A stretch of DNA of 64,000 nucleotides from contig JAULSR010000001.1 of assembly GCA_030512295.1 (NCBI GenBank), forward strand, positions 1,426,001 to 1,490,000, read 5' to 3'. The notes beneath the pieces are model-generated. The model had not been told where the DNA came from. It made no database searches and saw nothing but the letters and a program-made list of their open reading frames with translations. This DNA comes from Bombardia bombarda (taxonomy: Eukaryota > Ascomycota > Sordariomycetes > Sordariales > Lasiosphaeriaceae). Positions 22,273 through 34,217 of this stretch are shown piece after piece (the first letter of the stretch is position 1; every line of letters begins with the position of its first letter). The translations under genes and the position numbers were made by a program.

Positions 22273-23260
22273 ATGGCGAACGACGAGTACGATGTAAGTC
22301 TTGTCCCTCATCTCTCCCCGCCCGCTGGAGGCTCTTTCTCGGGTTGTGCCCCTGCCTTCGCGCAACCGGCCCTGTGCTAACGAGATGCTTCATCCAGTTT
22401 CTATTCAAAGGTGCCTTACGATGCCATCCCCGCTGCCCGGGGCCGATCGCTACTGCGAATACGCACATCGTACTGACTCGCTGACTCGGTATATTTCTAG
22501 TGGTGCTGATCGGCGACTCTGGCGTCGGAAAGTCCAACCTGCTCAGTCGGTTCACCCGCAATGAGTTCAACCTCGACTCCAAGTCCACAATCGGCGTCGA
22601 GTTCGCCACCAGATCGATCCAGGTCGACTCCAAGACGATCAAGGCACAGATTTGGGACACTGCTGGTCAGGAACGGTATCGCGCCATCACTTCTGCCTAT
22701 TACCGCGGTGCCGTCGGCGCCCTTCTTGTCTACGACATCAGCAAGCACCAGACGTACGAGAATGTCACACGGTGGCTGAAGGAGCTGCGCGACCACGCCG
22801 ACGTCAATATCGTCATCATGCTGGTGGGCAACAAAAGCGATTTGCGGCACCTGAGAGCGGTCCCGACAGAGGATGCCAAGAACTTTGCCAGTGCGTCAAG
22901 CCACCACAACCACCGCGCGCTGAGAGCTGGCCATCGATGATGATGGTATATGGAATCCAGGCTGACAGATTGCAGGCGAGAACCACCTCTCCTTTATCGA
23001 GACTTCGGCCCTCGACGCTACCAACGTCGAACTTGCCTTCCAGAACATCTTGACCGGTACGTGACTCTCCCTCCGCTGGTGATTGTCTAGCCTCGCATGC
23101 AATGAATGTAAGCTGACATCAAGGATGGCTAGAAATCTTTCGCATCGTATCAAGCAAAACCCTCGAGGGGCCCGGTGAGGGCGCACCAAACCTTGCCGGT
23201 ACCAACATCTCGCTCAGCAAGCAGGCAGATGATACCCAGGCGAACAAGGGCTGCTGCTAA
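22273..23260 (+). CDS. Rab11/Ypt3-type small GTPase
   Basis: This is a vesicle-trafficking GTPase of the Rab11 group (Ypt31/32, S. pombe Ypt3), acting between late Golgi, recycling endosomes and the hyphal tip. Exons are 22273-22293, a 13-base micro-exon 22398-22410, 22501-22890, 22976-23056 and 23133-23260, giving 210 residues. Nucleotide-binding motifs are G1 GDSGVGKS, effector STIGVEF, G3 WDTAGQE, G4 NKSDL and G5 ETSAL. The C-terminal Cys-Cys (NKGCC) is the geranylgeranylation site. The start MANDEYDFLFKVVLIGDSGV matches fungal Rab11 proteins and requires the micro-exon. Confidence 0.95.
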
Positions 23261-24326
23261 GTCTAGGGTCTATCCGCGGACCGGTAATATGGCTCATAAA
23301 GGTTGGGATGATAACACGGCGTCACATATGTCTGGTATGAAAGGGGGACTTTTGCGAGTATTGGGGACAAGACGGATCTGCTAGTCTTCAATCAGGTCGT
23401 TCTTGATGGATTTTCTAGGGGTCATTCTAGCTTTTCCTTTGTCCTTTCCGCTTTCCCTGTCTGTGCGGGCTGTTGGAATTTCTACAGTGGTTTTTCCGAC
23501 CATCACTTGTGCATGGGTTACGAGGTAGTTGTTGAATGAACTTCGGGGTATAATGATGCCTTTTTTTTGTCTGCTCCTCTTCTAGTCCCTCCCGAATTTG
23601 CTTCTAGAAAAGATGGACGGAAGTCCAAGGCGGGGATGGGTGTCTGGAGTGGGGAACGTGGCCGGCGACCCCTTACAAAAGATGCTCCAACGAACTGCTC
23701 CAACGAACTCCATGACCAAAGATAGAATGGAGTTGGCCTGGATGATGACCATGAGATGTGCCGCCTGATCGAGGGCCGCGTACCAGGCCGCACAAGCCGG
23801 TGTGGTGAGAAACACGGCACGTTCCCGTTCAACCAGTACGCTGTGCTGGGCCTCGAGTCTTGAACTATAACGACCGCAAACATGCAAAATTCCGCGGGAA
23901 AAAAACTGCTGCATTACCCCTCACAGCATCTTGCACCCAAGCATGAAATGTATCCTCGTTTCACCGCATCGGATATCTGTCCCCAGTCTTCAGGTCTTTG
24001 GACACAAAGATGGATAATAATAGAGTATTTGTGTCGGCTAACAACGGACCGCTGAGCTGCTTCGTTGAGCCACCCTCAGCCCAAGGAACTAGCGTGGAAC
24101 CTGTTGCTGGTTGGCCCCTGTGATGTGCGTCGACGAAACGACACCGCCTTCGTAGAGACGCGCTAAGATAAGACTTTATCGATAATGGGGCTCCAATCGC
24201 CCTGCGAACTTTTTTTTGGACCTGCATCGAATTGAGAGCCAGGACATTTCCGTCGCGGCAGATTTACGACTACGGCTGCAATCACCAATCACCCTACTCA
24301 CACCATCCCAGAAAACGACAGACAAG
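23261..24326. other. Intergenic region (Rab GTPase / BRX1)
   Basis: This 1.07-kb region has no supported coding frame. It should contain the Rab 3' UTR and the BRX1 promoter. Confidence 0.4.
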
Positions 24327-25432
24327 ATGGCTGCCGTTTACAAATCCTTGTCGAAATCGAGCGGCAAGAAGGCCTCGGAGCCGGAGCTGGATGGCGAGAA
24401 CAACAAGATCAAGAGGAACAAGCAGAGAGTGCTGATTCTCTCGTCCAGAGGCGTGACATACAGGTACGGTGTCGCTCAATTCTGTCGCGCGAAAATCGCA
24501 TGCTGACCAAAACGCGCGCGCAGACACCGACATCTTCTCAATGACTTGGCGGCAATGCTTCCGCATGGGCGGAAGGATGTCAAGTTCGACTCCAAATCGA
24601 AGCTGTACCAGCTGAACGAGCTCGCCGAGCTATACAACTGCAACAACGTCATGTTCTTCGAGGCGAGGAAAGGAAAGGATCTGTATATATGGTTGAGCAA
24701 GGTGCCCAACGGGCCAACCGTGAAGTTCCACGCGCAAAACTGTGAGCAGCCCTCTATTGATACCCGGAGAGCTGGAGAGCCAGAAGATGATGCAAAAGAG
24801 GAACGAATGGTAGCTAACGAGGGACAAATCCAACAGTGCACACGATGGAGGAGCTACATTTCACAGGAAACTGCCTCAAGGGCTCGCGGCCGGTCCTCTC
24901 CTTCGACTCGGTCTTCGAGGAGGAGCCCCATCTCAAAGTCATCAAGGAGCTCTTTTTGCACATCTTTGGCGTTCCGCAAGGCGCGCGCAAGTCCAAACCG
25001 TTTGTGGACCACGTCATGGCGTTCAGCATAGCAGACGGCAAGATCTGGATCCGCAACTACGAGATCCGGGAGGTGGAGAAGGTCAAGGGCGACGAGGAGG
25101 AGAGCGAGGAGACGGCGGCCAAGGCACGCAAGAGCAGCAAATCGAGCGGCGACAAGGACACAGATGTCAGCATGGTGGAGATTGGACCACGGTTCGTGCT
25201 CACGCCAATCGTGATACAGGAGGGCGCGTTTGGCGGCCCGATCCTGTACGAGAACAAGCGCTTCATCTCGCCAAACCAGGTCCGGTCGGACCTGCGCAAG
25301 TCCAAGGCGGGCAGGCACAACCACAGGGCGGAGCAGCAGCGCGACCGCGTGGCCAAGTTTTCCAACTTGGGCTTGGACGAGGTGGCCAAGAGGGACAGCA
25401 ATGGTTTAGATACCCGGGAGCTTTTTGCTTAG
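24327..25432 (+). CDS. BRX1: Ribosome biogenesis protein Brx1 (Brix domain)
   Basis: Brx1 is a nucleolar RNA-binding protein required for 60S subunit assembly, where it works with Ebp2. Exons are 24327-24463, 24524-24741 and 24837-25432, giving 316 residues. The Brix domain begins at KQRVLILSSRGVTYRHRHLL and continues through NCNNVMFFEARKGKDLYIWL, PNGPTVKFHAQN, MEELHFTGNCLKGSRPVLSF and DGKIWIRNYEI. The family-specific C-terminus includes FVLTPIVIQEGAFGGPILYE. A short acidic and Lys-rich insertion (residues about 225-255) interrupts the domain, as in other fungal homologs. The stop is TAG. Confidence 0.94.
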
Positions 25433-27294
25433 ATTATGATAATAAGAATTGGCGGATGGTGATTTGTACTTCATGTTGGTTTTCTTGGTGTTGTGATTTT
25501 AAAGACTGCGGGCATGTAATGTCGGCGAGATCATTCAATTTCTCTTCTTTTGTTCTGCTATCTCCATGTTCCAGCATATGGCCTCTGGACTCACGGTCAC
25601 ACAACAAAGCACAAGGCCCACATGTTTTGGTCGACGTTTCCTTAGTGATTTGTGGATCGCTTCTGCTCAACAACAATGAATTTAGAGGTAAGGAGACATT
25701 GCGGGACAAATATTCTAAAAGTTTGGACGTTCTTCAACGAATATTCAGTGGTTGGCACTTGACCACATCATGGCAATTACTTCACTTAAGATGAATTACG
25801 CATAGTTCTCAGTTTTATGCGCGGTGGAATGGGCGTGATACGCGAAATGTGCTTCACAGGACACAAACTACTTTGCTACGTTCGGCCCAAAGCGCTACCG
25901 TAGTATCATAGCCACATGGGAGCTTTTGCACTCAACTTCTGAAGCTCCTTAAAATCATTACCTCTGTATACCTCGCGACTGCTTGCATCAGCGTAAGGAG
26001 TCGAGGACCAAAACGACGAAAGCTGTGTCTGGGACGAATTGGTGTGGCTGGTTTGGTCGGCTTATTGAGCTGTATAAGTCACCCAGTGCGGTTAGATTGG
26101 CAATGCCTGTAGGTAATTACGTAGCAGATCCCCCGGAAGATATTCGTATTCCGAAGTTACACGCTTCCATGCATATTTGGACCGATTACGAATAACAAGG
26201 TTGAAATGAACCAGGTTTGTATTACACGTACAACGTAAACAGTATGACCCTCCATCGCTCCTGCCATTTCCCTCCATCCCTCCTTCCCTCTTTCCTCTTC
26301 TCTCCAACCACGCACCAACCATGGCCCAATCACGCCCCCAGCCCGCCTCGACCACGATGGCGACAATGGCAAACCCAGACGACGCGCTTGCTGTGCTTCA
26401 ATGCACCAGTGACTGCCGGTCTCCTTCTAATAGCCCCAACGCCGGGGTGAACGCGCTTTAGCAACCCTTCTGGAAGTTGACGCCTCGGTTTACCGGGGCG
26501 GCGTGAGCCTGGGCAGAGACGCGACGTCTTTTGCTACGGCTCCTTGCTGCGGCTGCTTGAAGCTAAGGTCTCTTCATTGGGAGGAAACGAGAGAGAACGG
26601 AGAGGAAGAGAGGAGGAATTGAGCGTCTTTTTATTTGTTATTGTCGCGTATCGATTTTGTTCGGTATCACGACCCGAGCTCTCTAAACACGAAGGAGCTT
26701 TGCCGGCATGAAGAGGGATCCAACAGTACCTCGAAGCGCGAATTATTCTTCTAAAGCGTGCAGCAGCATCACGGTCGCGAAGATAGCAATTTGAGGCCAC
26801 TCAGGCCTTCATCCCGGAATATCCCACCACGGATTTCATTTAGCCCGTGATCTACGGCCATATCAAACGTGCATTTCAACCAAAATTGGTGAGTTTGGAT
26901 TGTCGTGATGGTCGGCGGTGATGGCTGCTGACAAGGCACATAGATAATACTTTACTTGACGATACGCCCTAATCTCTCATCTTGACGCCTTCCATCTGGT
27001 TTTTATTTACACTGCAACTGAAGGAAGGAAGAGAACCTCCTTGGTGCGCAATCTCACCCTCACACGCTAAGGAGAGGCATCTGGTTGCAGCTTCTAGTGA
27101 CACGCCCCGGTTGACGCGTTCTACGCTCCAAGAAGTCGCGTCGTGTTCCTGCAGTACTCCCATCTACATTTCGAACAACCTCCATCTCTTCTCTTCCCTC
27201 CAGTCTTGTCGCCTGAGAGTTTGCATCGCTATTCGAACTCCTCTTGTTATTCTTCTCCTCTACTCCCCTAGGCAATCGGAGAGTGTATCATTTC
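25433..27294. other. Intergenic region (BRX1 / F-box-like gene)
   Basis: This 1.9-kb region has no convincing gene on either strand. The CT-rich stretch at about 26250-26310 and the sequence from 27000 on look like promoter and leader of the next gene. Confidence 0.4.
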
Positions 27295-28669
27295 ATGGCC
27301 CCTGTATCATTCGACTCGACGACGATGGGTTTCACAGACCCTGCATTATTACAAGCACCTGCCCACGGGATGTCCTGGTCTACCGAGATGGGGAGAACGT
27401 CGAGTTTCGACATAGGGAGCTTGCCCGTGGAACTGAAGAACGAGATCCTTTCCCACCTAGACCTAGAGTCACTCATCTCGGCATCTCATGTCAATAGGCA
27501 TTTCAGGCAGATTCTGGCAACAAATTGGGCCACCATCCTCATGCCCATCCTCCAGCGGGACTTCTCTCCCGTGCAGTCTTTGTTAAGAGTATTTGACGTG
27601 TGCTTTGGGAAGCTGTCATCAGCCCTGGATGAGCTTCACGATGGCGATGTCCTGTTCGGTGGTCGGCTGCTTTGCGCGGGCAAGAGCGACCCTACTGGTC
27701 TCGCAAAGACAGGAGCAGGCCAAGGCTGGTCGACGCAGCTATCGTCGAGTGATGGTCTGGCTGTGTTCAAGGTGTGTCTGGCCGTCAAGAAATGGGAGTT
27801 GGAGTTCCAACGCCTCCGCTTCTTCTACCATCCTGAGCACAGTCGGTGTCTTGTTGATCACGAACTGGAGCGTCTGCGCCATGGTCTGTATGTCTGGTGG
27901 CGGTTTGCGCGGTATTTTCATGGCGGATTTCGTTTTGGGGAGGGCTTTGAGGATCAGGCGCAATTCTGGCTTAGGACGTCGGATAACAGCCCGGATGTCA
28001 GATGCAACTTTGTGCGACAGTTTTCGACGACGCAGCTGCATGAGATTTGTGACATGTGGGAGACGATACGGAGTGCGGTGGGCAGGGAGGTGTGTCCATC
28101 GATTGTCACCGTTCGGGAGCAGTCGGTAAGTTCTGCGTGTAGTGTGGTTGATTTTGATCGAGTCTCTTGCTGATATTCTGTTCAAGGATAATACTCTGTC
28201 GCGAGCTGAGGCCGCTCGGATCGGATGGGGCGATCCTATCGAGAACGACCAAATTCTCGGCACCATCCTGAAACTTCGGCCAGAGGATATCCTGCATCTC
28301 TTGACCTTCAGACATCGATATGCTACCAAAGCGAGCCTCGTTGAGTTCATCCGCCTCAAGAATCCATGGATCGAGAATAGTGTTGAGACGTTCAGCCGGA
28401 GCTTGATGACTGTTATTTGCGAGCGTGAGAGGATCCTTGAGCGCGAGAGAGGCTCCAACGCCCTGGCTCGTGGCCTATACTTTCCGCCATCCTTCCCGGC
28501 GCGGTATGGCGGCATTGTCAACTACGAGGAACCCGAGGTAGAGCAGCTTCGTGACAAGTTCAGCCAGGACGCTGGGAAGGGTACGCACTACTACATCGAC
28601 GATGAGTTCGCGCCGACTCGATACATCAAGTGGACCGTTCCGCCTGGCCTGCTGGTTGCGAGTTCGTGA
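27295..28669 (+). CDS. F-box-like protein of unknown substrate
   Basis: Exons are 27295-28125 and 28187-28669 with a GTAAGT donor, giving 437 residues. An F-box-like motif lies near residues 43-78 (LPVELKNEILSHLDLESLIS, then ASHVNRHFRQIL). F-boxes of this kind bind Skp1 in SCF ubiquitin ligases. The rest shows no recognised repeat domain. It has a Trp/Phe-rich helical region (VKKWELEFQRLRFFYHPEHS, GLYVWWRFARYFHGGFRFG) and a C-terminal segment with LRPEDILHLLTFRHRY and YFPPSFPARYGGIVNYEEPE. Many fungal F-box proteins look like this, and the substrate is unknown. The in-frame ATG at 27325 has a better context (A at -3) and could be the true start. Confidence 0.8.
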
Positions 28670-30187
28670 GTGGTGGATTGGCGGGTGTCTTGGGCAAAGA
28701 AAGCACTGAGAATGTCTCGCATAGGATGATGTTGACCAGCAAGGTGCAGATGGGCCTCGGGTTCTTGGTCATCTTGAGGGTCTGCTTGTATGATTAGGGA
28801 TGTGTAGCAATTGGAAAATGGGGTGTAGCGTCTAGGACAGCGCATTTGATTCAGTTGTACCTATCTCTGGTCTAGACTGGTAGCGTTTGGTAGCATTTAG
28901 AAAGAATGACAGTTATCCCCGTACAAGCTATCTGCGGTGCATCCATGAGACCTCCTGAAGGCGTGCTTGAAAGAAGAAACGGGCATGGGCTAGGAAAGTC
29001 AGGCACATAGCTTCTGTTTACGGAACTTGGCTTATCTTTTGGAGGTTACCTACCTATCATTATATCGCACAAAAGAGAGTGTATGTATTTATCGCCTCTT
29101 TTTCTTTTTTAATATAACTTTTGTATTGGGATTTGTTGCCCCCCTGGCCGTGGTTTGCGGTGCACTGTCCCCTGCGACTCAAGCGGTAGAAGAGACGACC
29201 CAGTGGGGGAAGGAGGCTCCAATTTACCGCCAGTCATTTCCCTGCTCCAGGCCGTTTCCAGCCACAACACCATTTCTTAGCACACCTCGGCCACGACCCC
29301 AAAGAAACAAGGTTTCCCGCTCATGAGGCGTGCGCATACGCCAGCGCAGGATTATTTGACACTCTAGGTATGTTTGCACGTTTTATCTGTCATTGGTTTT
29401 TGTCTTTTCCATGGTGGATGTTTTCTTGCTGTCTGGGGCTGCACGAGCAGGCGCGGTTTGGCTGTTTGGCATGGACCATCATCCATGGAAGCCCCGAGGA
29501 TGAGATGCATGCAAGTAGGGACGAACTCGATGGTATTGGGGTTTTTTTCGGTAGCATTTTGAGATCCAGCCGTGTCCCTTTCAAAAGTTTGGGGACTTGC
29601 GTATTCCCTTAAGGTATCGGCTTGGTTACTACTCGCTGTGAGAAGATGGCGCATTTGCTTTAGTGAGCAGTGTATCGTATCCAACATCGACTGCTCTCAG
29701 AGGCGGATGCTTTTGTTCTCTCACGCCTCTTTGCTCGGGGTGCGCGCGCGCGCGCGTGGTAACTGGGGCAGCCAGCCATATCTTTCTTTAAATCACACAC
29801 ACTGCACAACACCAGTGTTCTGTCGAGAGCGTGGTCGCCTGATCTCGTTGCGGACGAGTGAACTTGGGACCGCGCAACTACCATTCAATAACGTGTGGTC
29901 AAGCCGGCAGGCATATATAAACCTACGCTCTCTTCTCTTCCTCTTTCCTACTCTCTCACCCACCATACACCAGTACACCACCACACCCTACACTGTCACG
30001 CTATCACATACAGTACTCACACCTAAAAGCTATCACCGTCCTGGTGTCGTTCTCCAACGCGTGCGGCTCTGTTTGTTTTCGTTTGCTCTCATATCGCGGG
30101 CGCATTGGATCTCTCTAACAGTGGGCAGGCCACAAGAGTTCGCATTCCAACTGCTCTCTACCTTCCCTATAATTATACCCAGCAGAA
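28670..30187. other. Intergenic region / long leader of the histone deacetylase gene
   Basis: This 1.5-kb region has no supported gene. It has a short CG/GT alternating run at about 29742-29758. The open frame of about 200 codons ending near 30201 has an unlikely composition and no family resemblance, so it is not called. Confidence 0.4.
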
Positions 30188-32692
30188 ATGGCCGTCGGTG
30201 ATGACGTCGTCATGGACGGGCTCGACTTTCATTCGACAGAGGCGGTAGAAGGCCACACAGCGACCAATGGTTTCGTTGACTCAACGACGCTCGGGGACAG
30301 CACACAATCCCCCAGGGCCAGAGCACCGATGAAGATTTAGCAGATGACGATGACGCGGTAATTTCTGGAGGGTTATTTCCCACTTCCCTACGCAGGCGGG
30401 GAATTCTACCCACTGGCTGCTGTTCGGATCCTCGGATGAAACTGCATGCCAACGCAGATTTTGGACCCAATCCCCATCACCCCGAGGATCCAGCGAGAAT
30501 TGAGTATATCATGAGGACGCTCAAAGCGAACGGCCTCGTATTTAAGGGATCCGATGCCGACCTCCTCAAAATTCTCAAGAAGGAGCCAGCCAAGTATATG
30601 TACCGGATTCCAGCACGAGAAGCCACCAGGGAAGAAATCTGCACCGTCCACCACCCACAACACTTCAGCTGGGTGGAGGGGCTGTCCAAGAAGCCGACTG
30701 ATGAGCTTCGCCTGCTTTCTTCAAAACTGGACCAGGGCAGAGACTCGCTTTACGTTGGCAGCATGACTTTCGAGGCCTCGCTGATCTCGGCCGGAGGCGC
30801 CATCGAGACGTGCAAGCACGTGGTGAACGGCACCGTCAAGAATGCCATCGCCGTCATCCGTCCTCCCGGCCATCATGCCGAGTTCAACCAAGCCATGGGC
30901 TTCTGCCTTTTCAACAACGTCCCCATCGCAGCCAAGATTTGCCAGACCGAATACCCAGAAAAATGCCGCAAGGTCCTCATCCTGGACTGGGATGTGCACC
31001 ATGGCAATGGCATCCAGAACATGTTTTACGATGACGCCAACATCCTGTACATATCAATTCACGTCTACATGAATGGCGCGTTCTATCCTGGCAAGCCTGA
31101 TAACCCCATGACTCCCGACGGAGGCATCGAGATGTGCGGAGCAGGACCGGGTCTTGGTAAGAACATCAACATTGGGTGGCACGAGCAGGGCATGGGCGAT
31201 GCCGAATACATGCACGCTTTCCAAAAGATTGTCATGCCAATCGCCTATGAGTTCGATCCAGACCTCGTCATCATCTCTGCTGGCTTCGACGCCGCCGATG
31301 GAGATGAGCTCGGCGGCTGCTTCGTGACGCCTGAATGCTACGCTCACATGACCCACATGCTCATGTCTCTCGCGAATGGGAAGGTGGCGGTTTGTCTCGA
31401 AGGCGGATATAATCTCGAGGCCATCTCGAAATCGGCCTTGGCTGTGGCTCAAACACTCATGGGCGAGCCCCCACCGAGGCTGGAGCCCAACAAGAAACTC
31501 AACAAGGACGCGGCCAGACTCATCGCCAAGGTGCAGGCAATACAGGCGCCGTACTGGGAGTGCATGAGGCCTGGTATTGTCGATGTACAGGATCTGAAGG
31601 ACCAAGGCTCTATGCGGCTGCACGACGTCATTCGCAAGGCTCAGCGGCAAGGGCTTCAGGAGAAGCACAACATGATCCCGATGTATATCCATCGTGATAT
31701 TCTCTTCCGGTCGTTTGAGAATCAGGTGCTGGTCACGCCTGGTCTATTTTCTGCGAGGAAACTTCTTATCATAGTTCACGATCCGTAAGTTATGACACCT
31801 TTGAGAGATACAGAGTTTATCAATTTACTGACAGTACATTCTAGCCCCGAGCTCCATGCGCAGCCGGACCCTCTGACTAATCGCTTGGATGCGCATAACA
31901 CATATATGGTTTGTAGCTCCCAGCGCTGTCAGTATGGAATCTGGAGCTAAACTGTACTTGTGCACAGGTCGACGGGGTTACCGAATATATCAACTGGGCG
32001 ATTGCGAATAACTTTGGCGTCATTGACATCAACGTCCCTCACTACATCACGCATCCACAAGTATGCGCTACAACATCGCTCTCTGGTCACCATAGTTCAA
32101 CCACTAACCGCATACAACAACAGGACAATGATGCGTTCACCCCTCGACCCAATGAGAAAGCCCTCCAGGCACAGATCCAAGACCTTATCACCTACATATG
32201 GGACAACCATCTGCAGATCCACGACGCCGACAACATCTTCTTAATGGGCGTTGGCAACGCTTATCTTGGAATCAAGGTGCTGCTTATCAACCGAGGTACA
32301 TTATACCTATTCTGCTATTGATGTATCGCTTACACTACTAACACAACCAAACATTAGATGTAAAATCCCGCATCTCAGGCGTCGTCAACTTTGTCAACGG
32401 CAACTTGCGCCCCGTCAAGTCGGACGTGGACCAGGACCTCTCTGGCTGGTACAAGGAGAACTCCCGGGTCTACGTGGCTAACGACCACGCCTGCTGGGCC
32501 GACGCCGACTACACGCGCAAGGTGCACAAGCGCCGATTCGGGACGGTTATCCGCAGCGACGTGAATGGGCTGACACGAATGATGAGGGAGCACTTTGGGG
32601 ATGTGCAGCAGTGGGTTATGGGGAGGTTGAGCAGCGAGGAGGACGAGGAGGAGGGGCATGGTGATACCACGGAGGAGGAGAAGTTTGCATGA
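30188..32692 (+). CDS. HDA1: Class II histone deacetylase (Hda1/Clr3 type) with Arb2-like C-terminal domain
   Basis: This Zn-dependent lysine deacetylase acts on histone tails and represses transcription. The exon model is 30188-30244, 30316-31784, 31845-31908, 31968-32060, 32124-32295 and 32358-32692, giving 729 residues. The catalytic domain starts at LPTGCCSDPRMKLHANADFG. It contains AVIRPPGHHAEFNQAMGFCL, the metal site LDWDVHHGNGIQN, IISAGFDAADGDELGG and the catalytic Tyr in CLEGGYNLEAIS. The C-terminal half (LLIIVHDPPELHAQPDPLTN to RVYVANDHACWADADYT) matches the Arb2 domain of Hda1/Clr3 proteins. The N-terminal frame is not continuous. It works with a 71-base intron 30245-30315 (weak GTAGAA donor, CAG acceptor), or with one extra C in the run near 30309-30313. 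The catalytic part is certain; the first about 20 residues are not. Confidence 0.92.
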
Positions 32693-34217
32693 GGTTCTTT
32701 TTTTTCTCTAATCTCATGGCGAGGCCTGGCGATGGGCGTGGCGTTTGTGATTGGGTTGAGTCTCATGTTGTCTCGGTGTGTCGGTGTGTCGGTGTGTCTG
32801 TGTAGCTGATCTGAAGGGGGGTTGGGTGTGTGGGTGAGTGAGGAGATAGGTGTGTGGGTTGTATATTATGAAACCCCAAGAGATCTATCTTCGTTGCTGG
32901 TGTTCGCCATGGTGGTTGTGCTTGGGGACTAGTAGGTGTGTCGTAGGGGATCTTGGGCGTGGTCTTGTTTCTCGTGGTTTATCTTGGCTGAGTATGAGAT
33001 ATCGGGCGGTTTCTTGATACCCATGTCATCAGTAAGCTGGGATACTTTTACAATAAACTGAGGGATGAATTACAAGGTCCTAATTGTTGAGCGTCTGGAA
33101 ACGCCGTCATGTTTCAGAACCATGGGACCGCAATCGACTAGCACTGCCAAAACCCTAACCCTCACAATGATGAATCTCAACAATAGAAAGAGTGGAGCGG
33201 AATTCGCCGTTAGCTTAACCTGTCAAAGCCCAGGCGCTCTCGGTCCCACTGAATGTACAGGGATACTGTGCACTGTACATGTACACTGTACAAGGGGCTG
33301 AAGGCTACCTTACGTGGGGAAAGAGGCGACCCACCGCGCCGGGAGGCGCGTCGTCTAATCTGAACGTGCCGTGTTTCAATCTGAGCCTCTCCTTCAGCTT
33401 TTTCTCACCCCATCGTCATTGCCATCCAAAGATACAACTCCAAGACGCCGCCCACCACCCCCCAGAGAGCACGACACCATGGACCGTGATAGAAGTAGAA
33501 GGTTAGTGAGTTTCATTATGTGTTTATTCTCAAGTGAGAAAAGTATTGTTGTCGCTGCTGCCGCGTGTGCTATTGTGTGTAATATTGCTGTGCCTGCCTG
33601 CCTGCTATTGTTCTGCACACTGCTCCGCCATGGATGGATGGATATGGACTCAATTGAGATGGACTTGCTATTGTTAAGCTCGTTTCACCTCAACCTCACG
33701 TTCACGATGCTATTGTTGCCATTCAACTCCTCGTTTCTGGTTAGCCGCCCCACACACACTGTTGGGTATAATCCTGGCCGCCGCCTACATTATCATCATC
33801 AACCTTCGAATTCGAGCTCGGGAAATTCTTTCGACTTTCTTCGTCTTCAGCACGCTGTCTTCATATCAAAGAATACCTACCAAGAAACGAATTATTCCGA
33901 CTTTCTTCGTCGCCAACACGCTGTCTTTATTTATATCGAAATCCCTACCAAAAACGCACCAAATAGCCTCGCATCAAAGAATCTTGCGCCGGCGCATTTT
34001 CTACTGAAAGTCATTCATCTTTTAAAATATTGACACTAAGAAGTACGTATGCGATATATCGTTATATCATCATGTGTCTCTTCCTTTGAAACTGCATCGC
34101 CTGCAGCTTTGCTGCTTTGTAGATGGACAATGAATATCTGTACAAGATTTCAGATCCCCCTTCCCGCCCAGATGACCTCTGAAATTCCCTTTTGCTAACC
34201 ACCACGTCCAGACCAAA
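32693..34217. other. Intergenic region with 66-base tandem repeat
   Basis: This 1.5-kb stretch follows the deacetylase gene. It has GGTGTGTC-type repeats around 32775-32800, a telomere-like motif at 33151-33162, and two imperfect 66-base copies at 33831-33964. A small exon-like ATG at 33479 is followed 23 bases on by a GTTAGT donor-like site. It could be a 5' exon of the next gene, but this is not supported. Confidence 0.4.
33831..33964. repeat. Imperfect 66-base tandem duplication
   Basis: Two consecutive copies share CGACTTTCTTCGTC, CACGCTGTCTT and CTACCAA blocks at the same spacing of 66 bases. The copies differ by several substitutions and a small insertion. They lie in non-coding sequence upstream of the Ala/Lys-repeat gene. 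Confidence 0.65.

Noticed and set aside
29572..30201. 209-codon frame upstream of the histone deacetylase
   Set aside because: Begins at a non-ATG codon, overlaps the deacetylase start and has no protein-like composition.
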